Source: Urbifossiella limnaea (lineage in GTDB: Bacteria > Planctomycetota > Planctomycetia > Gemmatales > Gemmataceae). Taken from it: a stretch of 64,000 nucleotides of DNA. Position 1 is the stretch's first letter. Every line of letters begins with the position of its first letter. The DNA is taken from NCBI RefSeq assembly GCF_007747215.1, contig NZ_CP036273.1, forward strand, positions 5,006,322-5,070,321, given 5' to 3'. Positions 13,801 through 22,205 of this stretch are shown here, one piece after another. Both the position numbers and the translations under genes were made by a program. The notes under the pieces were generated by a model. The model made no database searches. It saw only the letters and a list, made by a program, of their open reading frames with translations, and was not told where the DNA came from.

Positions 13801-15152
13801 GCGGCGTGTCCGTTGCCGTCGCCGCGGGCGCCGCTGCCGACGCCGCCGGGAACCCGACGCTGGCTTCGCCGGCCGGCGAGGTCGTCGCCGTGCAGTACGC
13901 AACGACAACCGTCGTCACCGTGCCGGGCGAGCCGGTCCGCGCCGGCGAGTTGCTGCCGATCGGCGTCCTCGTCTCGCACACCGCCGGCGTGCCGGTCAGC
14001 GGCACGGTCACGGTCACCCTTAGCGGTCCGGGTGGGAGCTTCACGCAGACCGTGCCGGCACTCGGCGCTGCGGTCGCGTTCACCGGCGTACCCGCCGGCG
14101 GCTACGCGGTAACCGCCGCGTTCGCCGGTACCGGCGGGTTCCTCGACAGCACGGGTACTGCGGGCGTCACCGTACTCCCGGCACTGCCGAAGGGGCAGAA
14201 CAGCACCGGCGTCTACGCCGCCGTCACCGGCAGCACGGTCACCCTGTTCGAGGCCGACGGCTCCGTCCGCGGCACGGTCCAGCCGTTCACCCGCGACGAA
14301 TCGCCGTTCGGCGTCCGGGTCGCGGTGGCGGACGTGACCGGCGACGGCGTCCCCGACGTGATCGCCGGCACGGCCCCGGGCGTGCCCGCCGCAGTCCGCG
14401 TCCTCGACGGCGTGACCGGCGCCACGCTGTTCTCGCGCGACGTCTTCGAGGGCTTCACCGGCGGCGTGTACGTCGCGGCCGGCGACATGAACGGCGACGG
14501 CAAGTCGGAGATCGTCGTCACCCCGGACCAGGGCGGCGGCGCCCGCGTGCTCGTGTTCGACGGCGCGACGGGCACCCAGCTCGCCAGCTTCTTCGGCATC
14601 CAGGACCCGAACTTCCGCGGCGGCGCCCGCGTGGCCGTGGGCGACCTGAACGCGGACGGCGTGGCCGACCTGCTGGTCTCGGCCGGGTTCGGCGGCGGGC
14701 CGCGCGTCGCCGGTTACGACGGCGCGAGCGTCGCGGCCGGCCAGGAGCCGAAGAAGCTGTTCAACGACTTCTTCCTGTTCGCCCCGGACCTGCGGGACGG
14801 CGTGTTCGTGACGGTCGGCGACGTGGACGGCGACGGGTACGGCGACGTGATCGGCGGGGCCGGCCCCGGCGGCGCCCCGCGCGTGCTGACGCTCAGCGGC
14901 TTCGACCTGGTGACCAGCAACACCCTGACGCCGGTGGCGAACTTCTTCGCCGGGCCGACGACCCTGCGCGGCGGCGTGCAGGTGACCGCCAAGGACTTCG
15001 ACGGGGACGGCCGCACGGACCTGGTCACCGGCTCCGGCGACACCGGCGCCGTGTTCGTGTACGGGAACGCCGCCCTGAACGCCGCCGACCCGCAGGCGGA
15101 CGGCGGGCTGGACATGCTGCCGGGGCTGCTCCCGGGCGTCCGCGTGGGATAG
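4845..15152 (+). CDS. Giant surface protein with He_PIG, Ig-like and FG-GAP repeats
   Basis: About 3435 residues. The ATG at 4845 has a well placed GGAG; an in-frame GTG at 4836 does not. Residues 1-33 are basic without a hydrophobic core and end in LEGLEARDVPA, the signature found at the N-terminus of many large exported planctomycete proteins. Order after that: a globular domain (about 34-255, GATYTQNFNALG ... DGLALDDVVFST), an Ig-like domain, two He_PIG domains (each with SAGALPDGLTL), about 22 Ig-like modules separated by D-x-T-A-P linkers (about 530-2990), a Big_3-like module, and about 310 residues of FG-GAP/VCBS repeats (GDMNGDGKSEIVV, GDLNADGVADLLV, GDVDGDGYGDVI) forming a likely beta-propeller with calcium-binding loops. 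I noticed no cysteine, no transmembrane segment and no sorting signal at the C-terminus. Likely a cell-surface or matrix adhesin; the ligand is unknown. The first 800 bases use many A/T-ending codons, unlike the rest. Confidence 0.9.
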   Translation: MRRTTSTKKRLAAIEPVILRLEGLEARDVPASFVSFTGATYTQNFNALGTTTITNLNGAEVQYLDEAPVSVASLNGWAIDRTDANTTNFPLTAGTGSSNAGGAYNFATAAVPTDRAFGTLLSGSFTSTIGVVLRNDSANPITTLTVSFNSEQYRRGGGSSFEDHLDFAFQLGAIDITSGGTWIPINDLDATSAIISSTAVSSIDGNAAGRLAKSFTLEFSSGAWAVGQLLVFRWVDLNVTSSDDGLALDDVVFSTGSGSAAPSVTTQPTNQSVTAGGVASFTAAASGSPTPGVIWQVKVPGGSFTDLINGGVYSGVDTNTLTVTGSNVSLSGNLYRAVYTNGSGSATTDEVSLTVNSATIMVSPATLPDPVLSTAYSQSVTASGGSNTFAFNVSAGALPDGLTLSGAGALTGTPTLSGTYTFTVQATDAFGSTGTRPYTLVVPLVLSPASLPDGTLGVVYSQAVTVAGGVAPYLFSVSAGALPDGLTLDTNSGTITGTPSVANTFNFTITATNGAGRSGSRSYSVVVAPSASVSSIVRTAGPDTNAAAVSWTVTFNQAVSGLADTNFTLTDLSNSLTGEGITSVVPVGGAPATQWTVTASTGTGDGTLRLNATDAAGVTPTLINLPTNVTTADYAVDKTAPTVVIGAPSVSLTAGGPVSFTVTYTGADNITLAPGDVTLSPTGGVSATVGVSGSGNTRTVTLTGITGNGSIGISLVAGTASDNATNSAAAAGPSATVQVDNTPPTVVSVDRFGAASVTNAGTVQYTVTFSEAVSLGATPFTTTTTGTLSGVSVESVAGGPTVYTVTVNTGSGDGTVRLDVPAGSTVRDPAGNAVAPFAVGEVFTIDRTAPAVTIGAPSATLTAGGPVSFLVTYTDTNLIPFTLLAAQVQLNRTGSANATVSVSGSGNTRAVTLTGITGDGTLSISLPPGTAADAAGNQATAAGPSTAVTVDNTAPTVMAVTRVGSALTNAATVRYSVTFSEAVSGVSPAGFTPVGASLTGLSVVSPVTGGPSNYLVDVNTGSGDGALGLDVPANLSITDAAGNALATTFTSGESFTLDRTAPTVSIGAPSVTLTRGGPVSFTITYSDANGVTPSLVPGQVTLDPTGGATATIEVTGSGNTRTVTLTSITGNGTLGISIAPNTAADGATNPAPSAGPSATFTVDNTAPSVTSVVRAAANPTNAASAPFTVTFDEDVGTPALGAFSLSSTGTLSGASVTSVTPVNARTYTVAVATGSGDGTIRLDISSAGGITDTAGNPLAVGFTTGEAFTVLKTAPAVATISPANGSVVGPIGYGGSVSGTAADALGGTVPSVSVTIRRSSDSMFWTGSAWASSGSLAAAVSGTAWSVPFPPAAQDTGLTYTISSTATDAAGNDRTAVAVAYQWDAAPAAATVALAGSVFGPGNWSGNVGGDATDTGPAGVAVVHVVVTRSADGFSYDSTTQTWAAGAFTNAVTPAGGAWSLLVPTTQLAHDVSYTVTAAAVDAVGNEQGSPASGTFSFDDVAPISAVTTPVAAFVGPAAWPASSQIAGIVSDSGSSSVAGVAVRIVRSSDGFFWDGSTWQAAPTSVAATVSAGSWSYTLPTAALTDGVTYTVTSTATDGAGNVQAAPGSRSFTWDAAIPSQTITTPTAGSFVNPVGFTGFTGTTADPGAAASGVATVSLTLTRTSDGLVWNGVAFVSGSASVLASIAGGNWSYSFNPADLADGVTYTLDATARDVAGNVGTSDVTSFTLDATGPTVTISVPAAGSTVTASGWGGLAGSAADGGAGVQLVEFRVLTAGGLVWNGGAFAATGSWFAATGTTTWSDAFAFTNFPAAGGYRVEARGRDTVGNIGPVTSVDFTVNVPEVTTIARLTPSVAVSNTTAPVTWRVNFSDPVSGVTAANFALVGSFAAGAAITNATPVGGAAPAVAWDVTASTPAAGTGDLGLNYVSNVNLTPVVASATVVGAVYTLDRLAPTVAVSNDAPGAVIRVNQAVRYTVTFADDTGIGVLGLTPGDVTNAVTAGAAPFGVSGFTFDSVATYTFDVTLTGEGDFRLRLAAPVVIDVAGNPLSVPVTDTTLLAADGTAPTVLSVVPVGSSPTAAATVAYTVTFSEPVTGVGGADFFVTTTGSIVPGAVSVSGSGSTYTVTLGTGTGDGTLRLDVLNDGTILDAAENPLATGFTTAAAITIDRTAPTASIALAAGQPTPTHEQPVRYVVTFSEPVSGFEAADVALVGTAGGIATATTSVTNPSGDDRTYLVAVSGLTADGTVGFIVPAGAAADAAGNLSAVAVSSPTVTLDLTAPFVTGITRLGSTPTNASSVGYAVIFSEAVSGVDLGDFAIVTTGLSGASITSVGGGGTSWTVLVSTGSGSGTLRLDLRPAATVTDTAGNSLVTGGFTGEVYDLDRTPPAATIVAPTPALRNTPVGGITVTFDQAVTGLDATDFALTRDGLPINLSVAQLSGGGSVYALGNLAGLTGVGGVYVLTLTATGSGVTDAAGNALAADAGTTFTVDVAAPTVTITPVVAGPTNAGTVAFTVGFSEAVLGVDTDAAGGFVFFAVTGTAPGASILSIVPGTAGLFTVTVATGVGEGTVGLVLGANTVISDGAGNAVGGLPAASGFTTVDHVRPTVSITDGDADGVVALNVGVTFTVDVLDAGGVLGTLTASDFENAGSAGATVGAVTENTISGGKRFTLAVTPTSGGTLQLRLRAGAAATDAAGNAPVLPATGRVLAVDAAAPTVTVARAAGQAAVTNSQSVRFAVAFSEQVVGFGPGGVQLGGPGAAGATVGVSGDGQTFVVTVSGLSADGLVTLTVPAGVVTDVAGNLNTGSTGGDNAVTLDTVPPAVGSPALDPASDTGAADGVTADATPTFTGSAEAGATVELFEGSTRLGTATATAAGWTITSSLLGDGPHTVFARATDAAGNVSDSAPVTVTVDTTRPAVSVTRGPSQAATVLGTAGGVSVTFTVTITQAVGPLDPAAVSVVGTAGGTVTGVSGSGTTFLVTVGGITRPGGVSVAVAAGAAADAAGNPTLASPAGEVVAVQYATTTVVTVPGEPVRAGELLPIGVLVSHTAGVPVSGTVTVTLSGPGGSFTQTVPALGAAVAFTGVPAGGYAVTAAFAGTGGFLDSTGTAGVTVLPALPKGQNSTGVYAAVTGSTVTLFEADGSVRGTVQPFTRDESPFGVRVAVADVTGDGVPDVIAGTAPGVPAAVRVLDGVTGATLFSRDVFEGFTGGVYVAAGDMNGDGKSEIVVTPDQGGGARVLVFDGATGTQLASFFGIQDPNFRGGARVAVGDLNADGVADLLVSAGFGGGPRVAGYDGASVAAGQEPKKLFNDFFLFAPDLRDGVFVTVGDVDGDGYGDVIGGAGPGGAPRVLTLSGFDLVTSNTLTPVANFFAGPTTLRGGVQVTAKDFDGDGRTDLVTGSGDTGAVFVYGNAALNAADPQADGGLDMLPGLLPGVRVG
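6750..8651 (+). repeat. Three tandem copies of a ~630-base double Ig-module inside the giant gene
   Basis: Three units start at 6750, 7377 and 8013 and end near 8651, giving periods of 627, 636 and 639 bases. Each begins with a D-x-T-A-P codon block followed by IGAPS-type sequence (module A, with TAGGPVSFTVTYT or close variants) and continues with a module B of the type VTNAGTVQYTVTFSEAV ending in GDGT-x-R/G-LDV. Protein alignment by eye is close across all three, so recent internal duplication of an A-B doublet is likely. Later Ig modules in the gene are more diverged. Confidence 0.75.
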
Positions 15153-15172
15153 GTGGGCGCGACGGCGGTGTC

Positions 15173-15413
15173 GGCGGCAACTCATCCAGACGCGGGTGAG
15201 CGCGTCGGCGGCGCGGAAGGCAGTCGATTCGCGCTCGGACTTCAACAGCCGCCGCAGCGCCCGAACGGCGGCGGTGAACGACGCGGCAATCGCGGCCCGC
15301 GAATCGGCGAAGGCCAGGGCCGTGGCCGCGCCGGCCCGCGCGGTGCGGACCAGCTCGTCGATCGGCAGTTCGGCGATAGCGGGGCGTGCGGCCCCGGTGC
15401 CGGCGGCGGCCAT
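15173..15413 (-). pseudogene. Remnant of a small helical protein (no stop of its own)
   Basis: From an ATG at 15411-15413 the minus strand reads about 80 plausible residues (AELPIDELVRTARAGA, then LRRLLKSERESTAFRAAD and ALTRVWMS), amphipathic helices reminiscent of small DNA-binding or terminase-like subunits. After that the frame enters antisense of the giant gene with no stop and loses any protein character. I read it as a C-terminally truncated gene, possibly cut when the giant gene or its end arrived. It could also be a chance frame; no family assignment is made. Confidence 0.35.
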
Positions 15414-15488
15414 GCGAGCACCTGGGTGTGAAGACAGGGACGGGGCGAAGAGGTGTACAAACGAACCGTAAGCTCCCACTTCGGGAAG

Positions 15489-15692
15489 TCAAATCGGAAT
15501 CTCGAAGAAGTTCGGCACGCTGGGCTTCCGTTTGACCCCGGTCCGCGCTAGTACCACACCGCTAGACGCCAGCTTTCCCGGCCGGTTGTCCGAGCCCTCG
15601 TCCCACACCCGCGCCACGAGTTTCAGCTCGCGGGCGACCTGGCCCACGACGGACTCGATCTCGTAGACCCGGTTCGATCGGTAGAATGCGCA
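15489..15692 (-). pseudogene. C-terminal remnant of an unknown gene
   Basis: The minus strand is open from a TGA at 15693-15695 to a TGA at 15489-15491 and encodes 67 residues without a Met: FYRSNRVYEIESVVGQ, then VARELKLVARVWDEG and KRKPSVPNFFEIPI. The composition is protein-like and the third codon positions are almost all G/C, so it looks like the end of a real gene that has lost its front part. It lies just upstream of, and on the same strand as, the other remnant at 15173-15413, so both may derive from one lost locus. Function unknown. Confidence 0.4.
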
Positions 15693-15731
15693 TCAGACCC
15701 GGCCGGCGGACGGCCGTCAACTGGAGTGCCC

Positions 15732-16181
15732 GTGCCGACACTGTACCTCGACGCCGACGCCTGCCCCGTGAAGGACGAGGCTTACCGCGTCGCCGCCCGG
15801 TACACGGTGCTGACGGTCGTGGTCGCCAATTCGCACATGCGCGTGCCCGCCGGGCCGCTCGTCGAGCTGGTGGTGCGGACCGGGTTCGGCGCGGCCGACG
15901 ACCACATCGCCGAGGTGTGCGGCCCCGGAGACGTGGTCGTGACGGCCGACATCCCGCTGGCCGGGCGGGCGCTGCTGAAGGGGGCGCGGGTGCTCGACCC
16001 GCGCGGCCGCGAGATCACCGACAACGAGATCGGCGCGGCCCTCGGCATGCGCGAGTTGATGGAGGAACTCCGCGCGCGCGGCGAGGCGAGCGGCGGGCCG
16101 TCGCCCATGAGCGCAAAGGACCGCTCGCGCTTCCTGGGGAAGCTTGACGAGGTGCTGGTCGCCGTGCGGAGGGGGCGATGA
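15732..16181 (+). CDS. UPF0178 (YaiI/YqxD, DUF188) family protein
   Basis: 149 residues. The sequence starts MPTLYLDADACPVKDEAYRVA, the diagnostic DADACPV segment of the YaiI/YqxD family, and continues with ANSHMRVP, GADDHIAEVC and TADIPLA, matching a PIN-like nuclease fold with conserved Asp residues. The start is the GTG at 15732, which has a GGAG five bases upstream; the GTG six bases earlier does not. Length agrees with the family. The stop overlaps the ATG of the hydrolase gene by four bases (ATGA), implying translational coupling. Physiological role unknown. Confidence 0.9.
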   Translation: MPTLYLDADACPVKDEAYRVAARYTVLTVVVANSHMRVPAGPLVELVVRTGFGAADDHIAEVCGPGDVVVTADIPLAGRALLKGARVLDPRGREITDNEIGAALGMRELMEELRARGEASGGPSPMSAKDRSRFLGKLDEVLVAVRRGR

Positions 16182-17158
16182 CGCGCCGCTTCGCGTGGGC
16201 CCGCCGGCACCCGTGGCGGACCACGGCGGTGGTTCTGCTCACGGGGGTGGTGCTCGTGAACGTGGTGGCGTACCGGCACGCGCGGGCGATGCTGGCGTTC
16301 GCCACCGACGGCGCCAAGACGGCGCCGCCCGAGGGGCTAACAGCGTGGGGCAAGGCGAAGGCACTGGCGCTCGGCGTCACCGTGCCGCGGCCGGCGCTTG
16401 GGCGAACGCCGAGTGACAGCGGGCTGTCAGCGGAGACGGTGCGGTTCGCCGCCGGCGGCGTGAACTTGGAGGCGTGGCTCGTCGCGCCGCCGGGGGCGAA
16501 GGGGACGGTGATCCTGTTCCACGGCTACGCGGCGTGTCGGTCGGCGCTGCTGCCAGAGGCAGCGGCCGTGGTGGAACTCGGGTACGCGGCGCTCGTGGTG
16601 GACTTCCGCGGCGCCGGCGGGTCAGACGGCTCGGACTGCACCCTCGGCCACGACGAAGCGCGGGACGTGGCCGCGGCGCTACGGTTCGCGCGTGAGCGGA
16701 AGCTGCCGGGGCCGGTGGTGCTGTTCGGGCAGTCGATGGGCGGCGCGGCGGTGCTGCGGGCCGTCGGCGCGCTCGGGGCCGACCCGGACGGCATCGTCGT
16801 GGAGGCGGTGTTCGCGCGGACGCTGACGACGGTGCGGAACCGCTTCGCGCTGATGGGCCTGCCGTCGTTCCCGGGGGCGGAGATGCTGGTGTTCTGGGGC
16901 AGCGTCCGCGGCGGGTTCGACGCCTTCGCCCACGACCCGGCCGAGTACGCCCGCGGCTGCCGCGTGCCGGCGCTGGTGCTGCACGGCGGCGCCGACCGAA
17001 ACGCGACGCCGGCCGAGGGGCGGGCGATCTTCGAGGCCCTGCCCGACCGCAAGGAACTGGTGGTGTTCGACGGCGTCGGCCACACATCGCTGTGCGCCGC
17101 GGACCGGCCGCGGTGGGCGGCCGCGGTGGGGCGGTTGGTGGGGTCGGTGAGCAAGTGA
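16178..17158 (+). CDS. Membrane-anchored alpha/beta hydrolase
   Basis: 326 residues. A hydrophobic segment at about 17-32 (TAVVLLTGVVLVNVVA) follows a basic N-terminus and probably anchors the protein with the catalytic domain outside. The hydrolase core has the oxyanion region FHGYAA, the nucleophile elbow GQSMGG (Ser about 186), an acid in HGGADRNATP and the catalytic His in GVGHTSL. This is a complete Ser-Asp-His triad of the serine aminopeptidase S33/BAAT-like type. Substrate unknown. It is translationally coupled to the UPF0178 gene, and its stop lies inside the left arm of the 34-base palindrome that follows. Confidence 0.85.
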   Translation: MTRRFAWARRHPWRTTAVVLLTGVVLVNVVAYRHARAMLAFATDGAKTAPPEGLTAWGKAKALALGVTVPRPALGRTPSDSGLSAETVRFAAGGVNLEAWLVAPPGAKGTVILFHGYAACRSALLPEAAAVVELGYAALVVDFRGAGGSDGSDCTLGHDEARDVAAALRFARERKLPGPVVLFGQSMGGAAVLRAVGALGADPDGIVVEAVFARTLTTVRNRFALMGLPSFPGAEMLVFWGSVRGGFDAFAHDPAEYARGCRVPALVLHGGADRNATPAEGRAIFEALPDRKELVVFDGVGHTSLCAADRPRWAAAVGRLVGSVSK

Positions 17159-17237
17159 GCGGGGTCGCGTCAGCGCCCCGTGCGAACCCGCGCCTTCAAG
17201 CAACGGGTTCGCACGGGGCGCTGACGCGACCCCGCTC
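17157..17237. repeat. Perfect 34-base inverted repeat between convergent genes
   Basis: Arms 17157-17190 and 17204-17237 are exact reverse complements with a 13-base spacer. The left arm starts on the last bases of the hydrolase stop codon. It sits between convergent genes and would form a very stable RNA hairpin on either strand, so a bidirectional terminator is likely. It belongs to the group of long palindromes seen at 21984, 23371, 23872 and 25080. Confidence 0.9.
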
Positions 17238-17282
17238 GGGATCTGTTAACTCGCCACGCAGACGGCGTTGGCGCGACGCCGC

Positions 17283-19301
17283 TTACTCTTCGTCTTCCGC
17301 CCACGGCCGCGGGCGTGGGCCGCCGAAGCCGCCGCGCGGCGGCGGACCGCCGAAGCCCCCACCACCCGGCGGCGGGCCGCCGAACCCGCCGCCACCCGCA
17401 GGCCGGTAGCCGCCGCCCGGCCGGAAGCCGGCGGGGCCGCCCGGAGCGGGGCCGGGGCGGAAACCGCCACCACCACCGCCACCCTCACGCTGGTCGCGGC
17501 GGCACATCACCGGCCGGCCGCGCAGCCGCACCCCCTGCATGCACTCGACCACGTAGTCGGCCGCGTCCTCCGGCACCTCCACCAGCGAGAAGCGGTCCGT
17601 TACCTCGATCGCGCCGATGTCCTGACCCGGCACGCCCGCGGTGTTGGCGATCGCCCCCACCAGGTCGCGCGGCAGGATGCCCGCCTCGCGGCCGAGGCTG
17701 AAGAACAGCCGGGCCGTCGGCGGGCCGCCGTCGCCGCGGCGCGGGTTCGGCCGCGGCGGCCCGCCCGGCTCCTGCCGGAACGGCGGCGCCCCCTGCGGGT
17801 AGAACGGGGCGCCTTGCCGCGGCCCGTCGAAGCGTTGCGGCCGCGGCGGCGCCGGGAAGCGCTCCCGCAGCGGCGGCGGGGCGGGGATCTCCACCTCCGC
17901 GTCCTTGGCGTCACCCGTCTCGGCGTCGTGGGCCAGCTTCACGGCCGCAAGCGCGATGTCCACGACGTCGAACTCCGCCGACAGCGTCTCGACGATCACG
18001 CGGAATTGGTCCGTCTCACCGCCTTCGATGACTTCGCGGATCGCCTGGCGGGTCAGTTCCATGCGGCGGGCCTTCAGGTCGGCCACGGTCGGCACGCGGC
18101 CGACCTCGATCTTGCGGTTCGTCACCCGCTCGATGTTCTTCAGCAGCCGGTGCTCCTTCGCCTCGGCCAGGGTGATCGCGGTCCCCTCGCGGCCGGCCCG
18201 ACCCACGCGGCCGATGCGGTGGACGTAGGTCTCCACCTCCGCCGGGATGTGGAAGTTCACGACGTGCGTGAGGTGCTCCACGTCGAGCCCGCGGGCGGCC
18301 ACGTCGGTGGCCACGAGCAGGTCCACGGTGCCGCTACGGAACATCCGCATGACGCGGTCGCGGTGCTCCTGCGACAGGCCGCCGTGCAGCGCCTCGGGGC
18401 GGTAGCCGCGGGCCGCGAGCGTTTCGGTCAGTTCGTCCACTTCCGTGCGCGTGCGGCAGAACACGAGCGCGGCCGCGGGCGCCTCCACGTCGAGGACGCG
18501 GACTAGCGTGGCGAGCTTGTACTGCCGCGGCACGAGGTAGGCGACCTGCTTCACCTTCGGCATCTGCCCGGGGGCGACGGGCTCCTGCGACACGCGGACG
18601 GTGGCCGGGGCGCGGAGGTGCTTGCGGGCGATGGCCTCGATCCGCGGCGGCATCGTCGCCGAGAACAGCATCGTCTGCCGCTCCTTCGGCGTCTCGTTGA
18701 GGATCGCCTCGATGTCCTCGGCGAAGCCCATGTCGAGCATCTCGTCGGCCTCGTCCAGCACGACGACCGACACGCCGGCGAGCTTGAGGGTCCCGCGGCG
18801 AAGGAAGTCGAGGGCGCGGCCGGGCGTGGCGACCACGACGTCGACGCCGCGGTCGAGCGCGCGGGCCTGCTGGCCCATGGCGGCACCGCCGTACACAGGC
18901 AGCACGCGGGTGCTGTACGGCCGGCCGTACTTGTGCACGGCTTCGGCCACCTGCATCGCCAACTCGCGGGTCGGCACGAGGATGAGGGCGGCGGGCTTCA
19001 CCTTGGAGGTGTTGGCTGCGAGGCGCTGAATGAGCGGCAGGGCGAACGCGGCCGTCTTGCCGGTGCCGGTGGCGGCGAGGCCGACGATGTCGGTCCCCTG
19101 GAGGACGAGCGGGATCGCCTCCCTCTGGATGGGCGTCGGCTCCTCGTACCCGAGGACGGTGAGCGCGGCGAGCAACTTCGCGTCGAGCCCGAGGCCGGCG
19201 AACTTCGACTCGGCGACGGGTTCGGGCTTCGGCGGCTCGACCGCTGCCGGCTCCGGCGGCACCGCGGGCTCGGCGGGGGGCGTGGGTTCGGGGTCGGTCA
19301 T
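17283..19301 (-). CDS. DEAD-box ATP-dependent RNA helicase (DeaD/CsdA type)
   Basis: 672 residues. The N-terminal 35 residues are Pro/Glu-rich. The RecA core has PTPIQ (Q motif), Walker A ATGTGKT (77-83), PTREL, VATPGR, DEAD (183-186), SAT, then ATDVAARGLDV and HRIGRVGR in the second lobe. After a linker of Pro/Arg-rich sequence comes a DbpA/CsdA-type RNA-binding domain (ARLFFSLGREAGILPRDLVGA ... RLRGRPVMCRRD), and the protein ends in a Gly/Pro/Arg-rich tail with FGGPPP repeats that should be disordered. It unwinds structured RNA, usually in ribosome assembly and cold adaptation. The start is the only Met before the core. Its 3' end faces the palindrome. Confidence 0.95.
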   Translation of the reverse strand: MTDPEPTPPAEPAVPPEPAAVEPPKPEPVAESKFAGLGLDAKLLAALTVLGYEEPTPIQREAIPLVLQGTDIVGLAATGTGKTAAFALPLIQRLAANTSKVKPAALILVPTRELAMQVAEAVHKYGRPYSTRVLPVYGGAAMGQQARALDRGVDVVVATPGRALDFLRRGTLKLAGVSVVVLDEADEMLDMGFAEDIEAILNETPKERQTMLFSATMPPRIEAIARKHLRAPATVRVSQEPVAPGQMPKVKQVAYLVPRQYKLATLVRVLDVEAPAAALVFCRTRTEVDELTETLAARGYRPEALHGGLSQEHRDRVMRMFRSGTVDLLVATDVAARGLDVEHLTHVVNFHIPAEVETYVHRIGRVGRAGREGTAITLAEAKEHRLLKNIERVTNRKIEVGRVPTVADLKARRMELTRQAIREVIEGGETDQFRVIVETLSAEFDVVDIALAAVKLAHDAETGDAKDAEVEIPAPPPLRERFPAPPRPQRFDGPRQGAPFYPQGAPPFRQEPGGPPRPNPRRGDGGPPTARLFFSLGREAGILPRDLVGAIANTAGVPGQDIGAIEVTDRFSLVEVPEDAADYVVECMQGVRLRGRPVMCRRDQREGGGGGGGFRPGPAPGGPAGFRPGGGYRPAGGGGFGGPPPGGGGFGGPPPRGGFGGPRPRPWAEDEE

Positions 19302-19435
19302 GGTGTCTCGTCGGTGGAGGTGCCGTAAAAGATTTGTTGTAGTGACGCCGGCGCCGAACGGCCGGCTGAAACAGCCCGACTCGCCGCGACCGTGAACGCG
19401 GGCGGAGGGCTGACCGCGTTCGAATATTCCCTCGG

Positions 19436-20010
19436 CTACTCCTTACCGAGTACCAGATCGACCACCCAACAGCCGCGGACGTGCGGCCCCGGGCCGCGGC
19501 AGTGGCCGAGCACGTCGGCGTCGGCGCAACCTGCGTCCTCCAGCGCGTCGGCCAGCACCGGTATCGGGCCGAAGTCGCGCGACTCGTACATGCCGCGTGC
19601 GAGGCCGACGACCGCCTCGGTGCGCCACGACGGGTCGAACGGGACGGGTCGGAACGGGTTCCCGAAGATATCACGGACCAGGTCACGCGTCGCCTCACGC
19701 TCTTCGCGAAGCGGGTATGCGTTGCCGACGAATCCGAGGATGTAACGAGCGGCTGGGGCGGGGTACGTGAGGAATCTGACGTAGTCCTCTCGAACCGACC
19801 AGACCGCCTCGAGTTCCTCTGCCGTCGCTCCACCGTCCGCGAAACGCTCGACCAGATCGATGATGGCGTAGCGGCCGGGGGCCGAAACACCCCGGAGCGC
19901 CCACCGCACCCGCGCCGCCCCGAGCAGCCGCGCCTTCCGCTCGCTCGCGCGATCCTGCATGTGATTGAGCAACGGCAACGGGCTGCGTACTCGTTCCCAG
20001 TGTTCTGATC

Positions 20011-20014
<4 letters not shown>
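19436..20014 (-). CDS. Gemmata-type conserved hypothetical protein
   Basis: 192 residues from a GTG start whose last two bases are the first two of the dehydratase stop (GTGA overlap), so it is translationally coupled to the gene upstream. I recognise the C-terminal half: [26 protein letters not shown], then [25 protein letters not shown] and VVDLVLGKE. This block ends a large family of proteins in Gemmata-like planctomycetes whose function is unknown; in many members it follows SMI1-like or repeat-rich regions. The N-terminal part ([15 protein letters not shown]) resembles the basic helical front half of those proteins. A much longer open frame upstream is antisense to nothing useful but overlaps the dehydratase gene, so it was rejected. 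Confidence 0.78.
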
Positions 20015-21963
<1,949 letters not shown>

Positions 21964-21983
21964 GGCAGAAATCCGAAAGCAGG

Positions 21984-22093
21984 ATGGCCACAAAAAGGCA
22001 CGAAAAGACACAAAAAGTGAACCAAGACAATACACGGTTCGATTCTTGGCTCGGTCCAACTTTTTGTGTCTTTTCGTGCCTTTTTGTGGCCAT
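21984..22093. repeat. Perfect 35-base AT-rich inverted repeat in a divergent promoter region
   Basis: Arms 21984-22018 and 22059-22093 are exact reverse complements with a 40-base spacer that itself carries CCAAGA and TCTTGG. The arms are made of runs such as CACAAAAAGG and GAAAAGACAC and are far more AT-rich than anything around them. It lies between the divergent dehydratase and epimerase genes, so it is not a simple end-of-operon terminator. It could be a transcribed structured element, a small non-autonomous mobile element, or a regulatory site. Confidence 0.9.
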
Positions 22094-22205
22094 TGTTCTG
22101 GTTGGGTTCTGTGCCTAGTATCGTGATTCGGCCCCGCGGGCGGTAGCTTTCCCGGCGGGGCGCGGGCGCATATCGTGTCGTCACCTGCTCCCCCGGAGGC
22201 TCCCC

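Noticed and set aside
9846-15479. Very long minus-strand open frame (about 1877 codons) opposite the giant gene
   Set aside because: It is antisense to a clear repetitive coding gene, and its translation is Arg/Gly/Ala-biased with no domain. It arises because G/C-ending codons of the real gene give few antisense stops. Only the first 80 residues, beyond the giant gene's end, looked protein-like.
17283-17470. Simple-sequence repeat block read as a non-coding repeat
   Set aside because: The Gly/Pro-rich codons continue the helicase frame to its stop, so it is coding.
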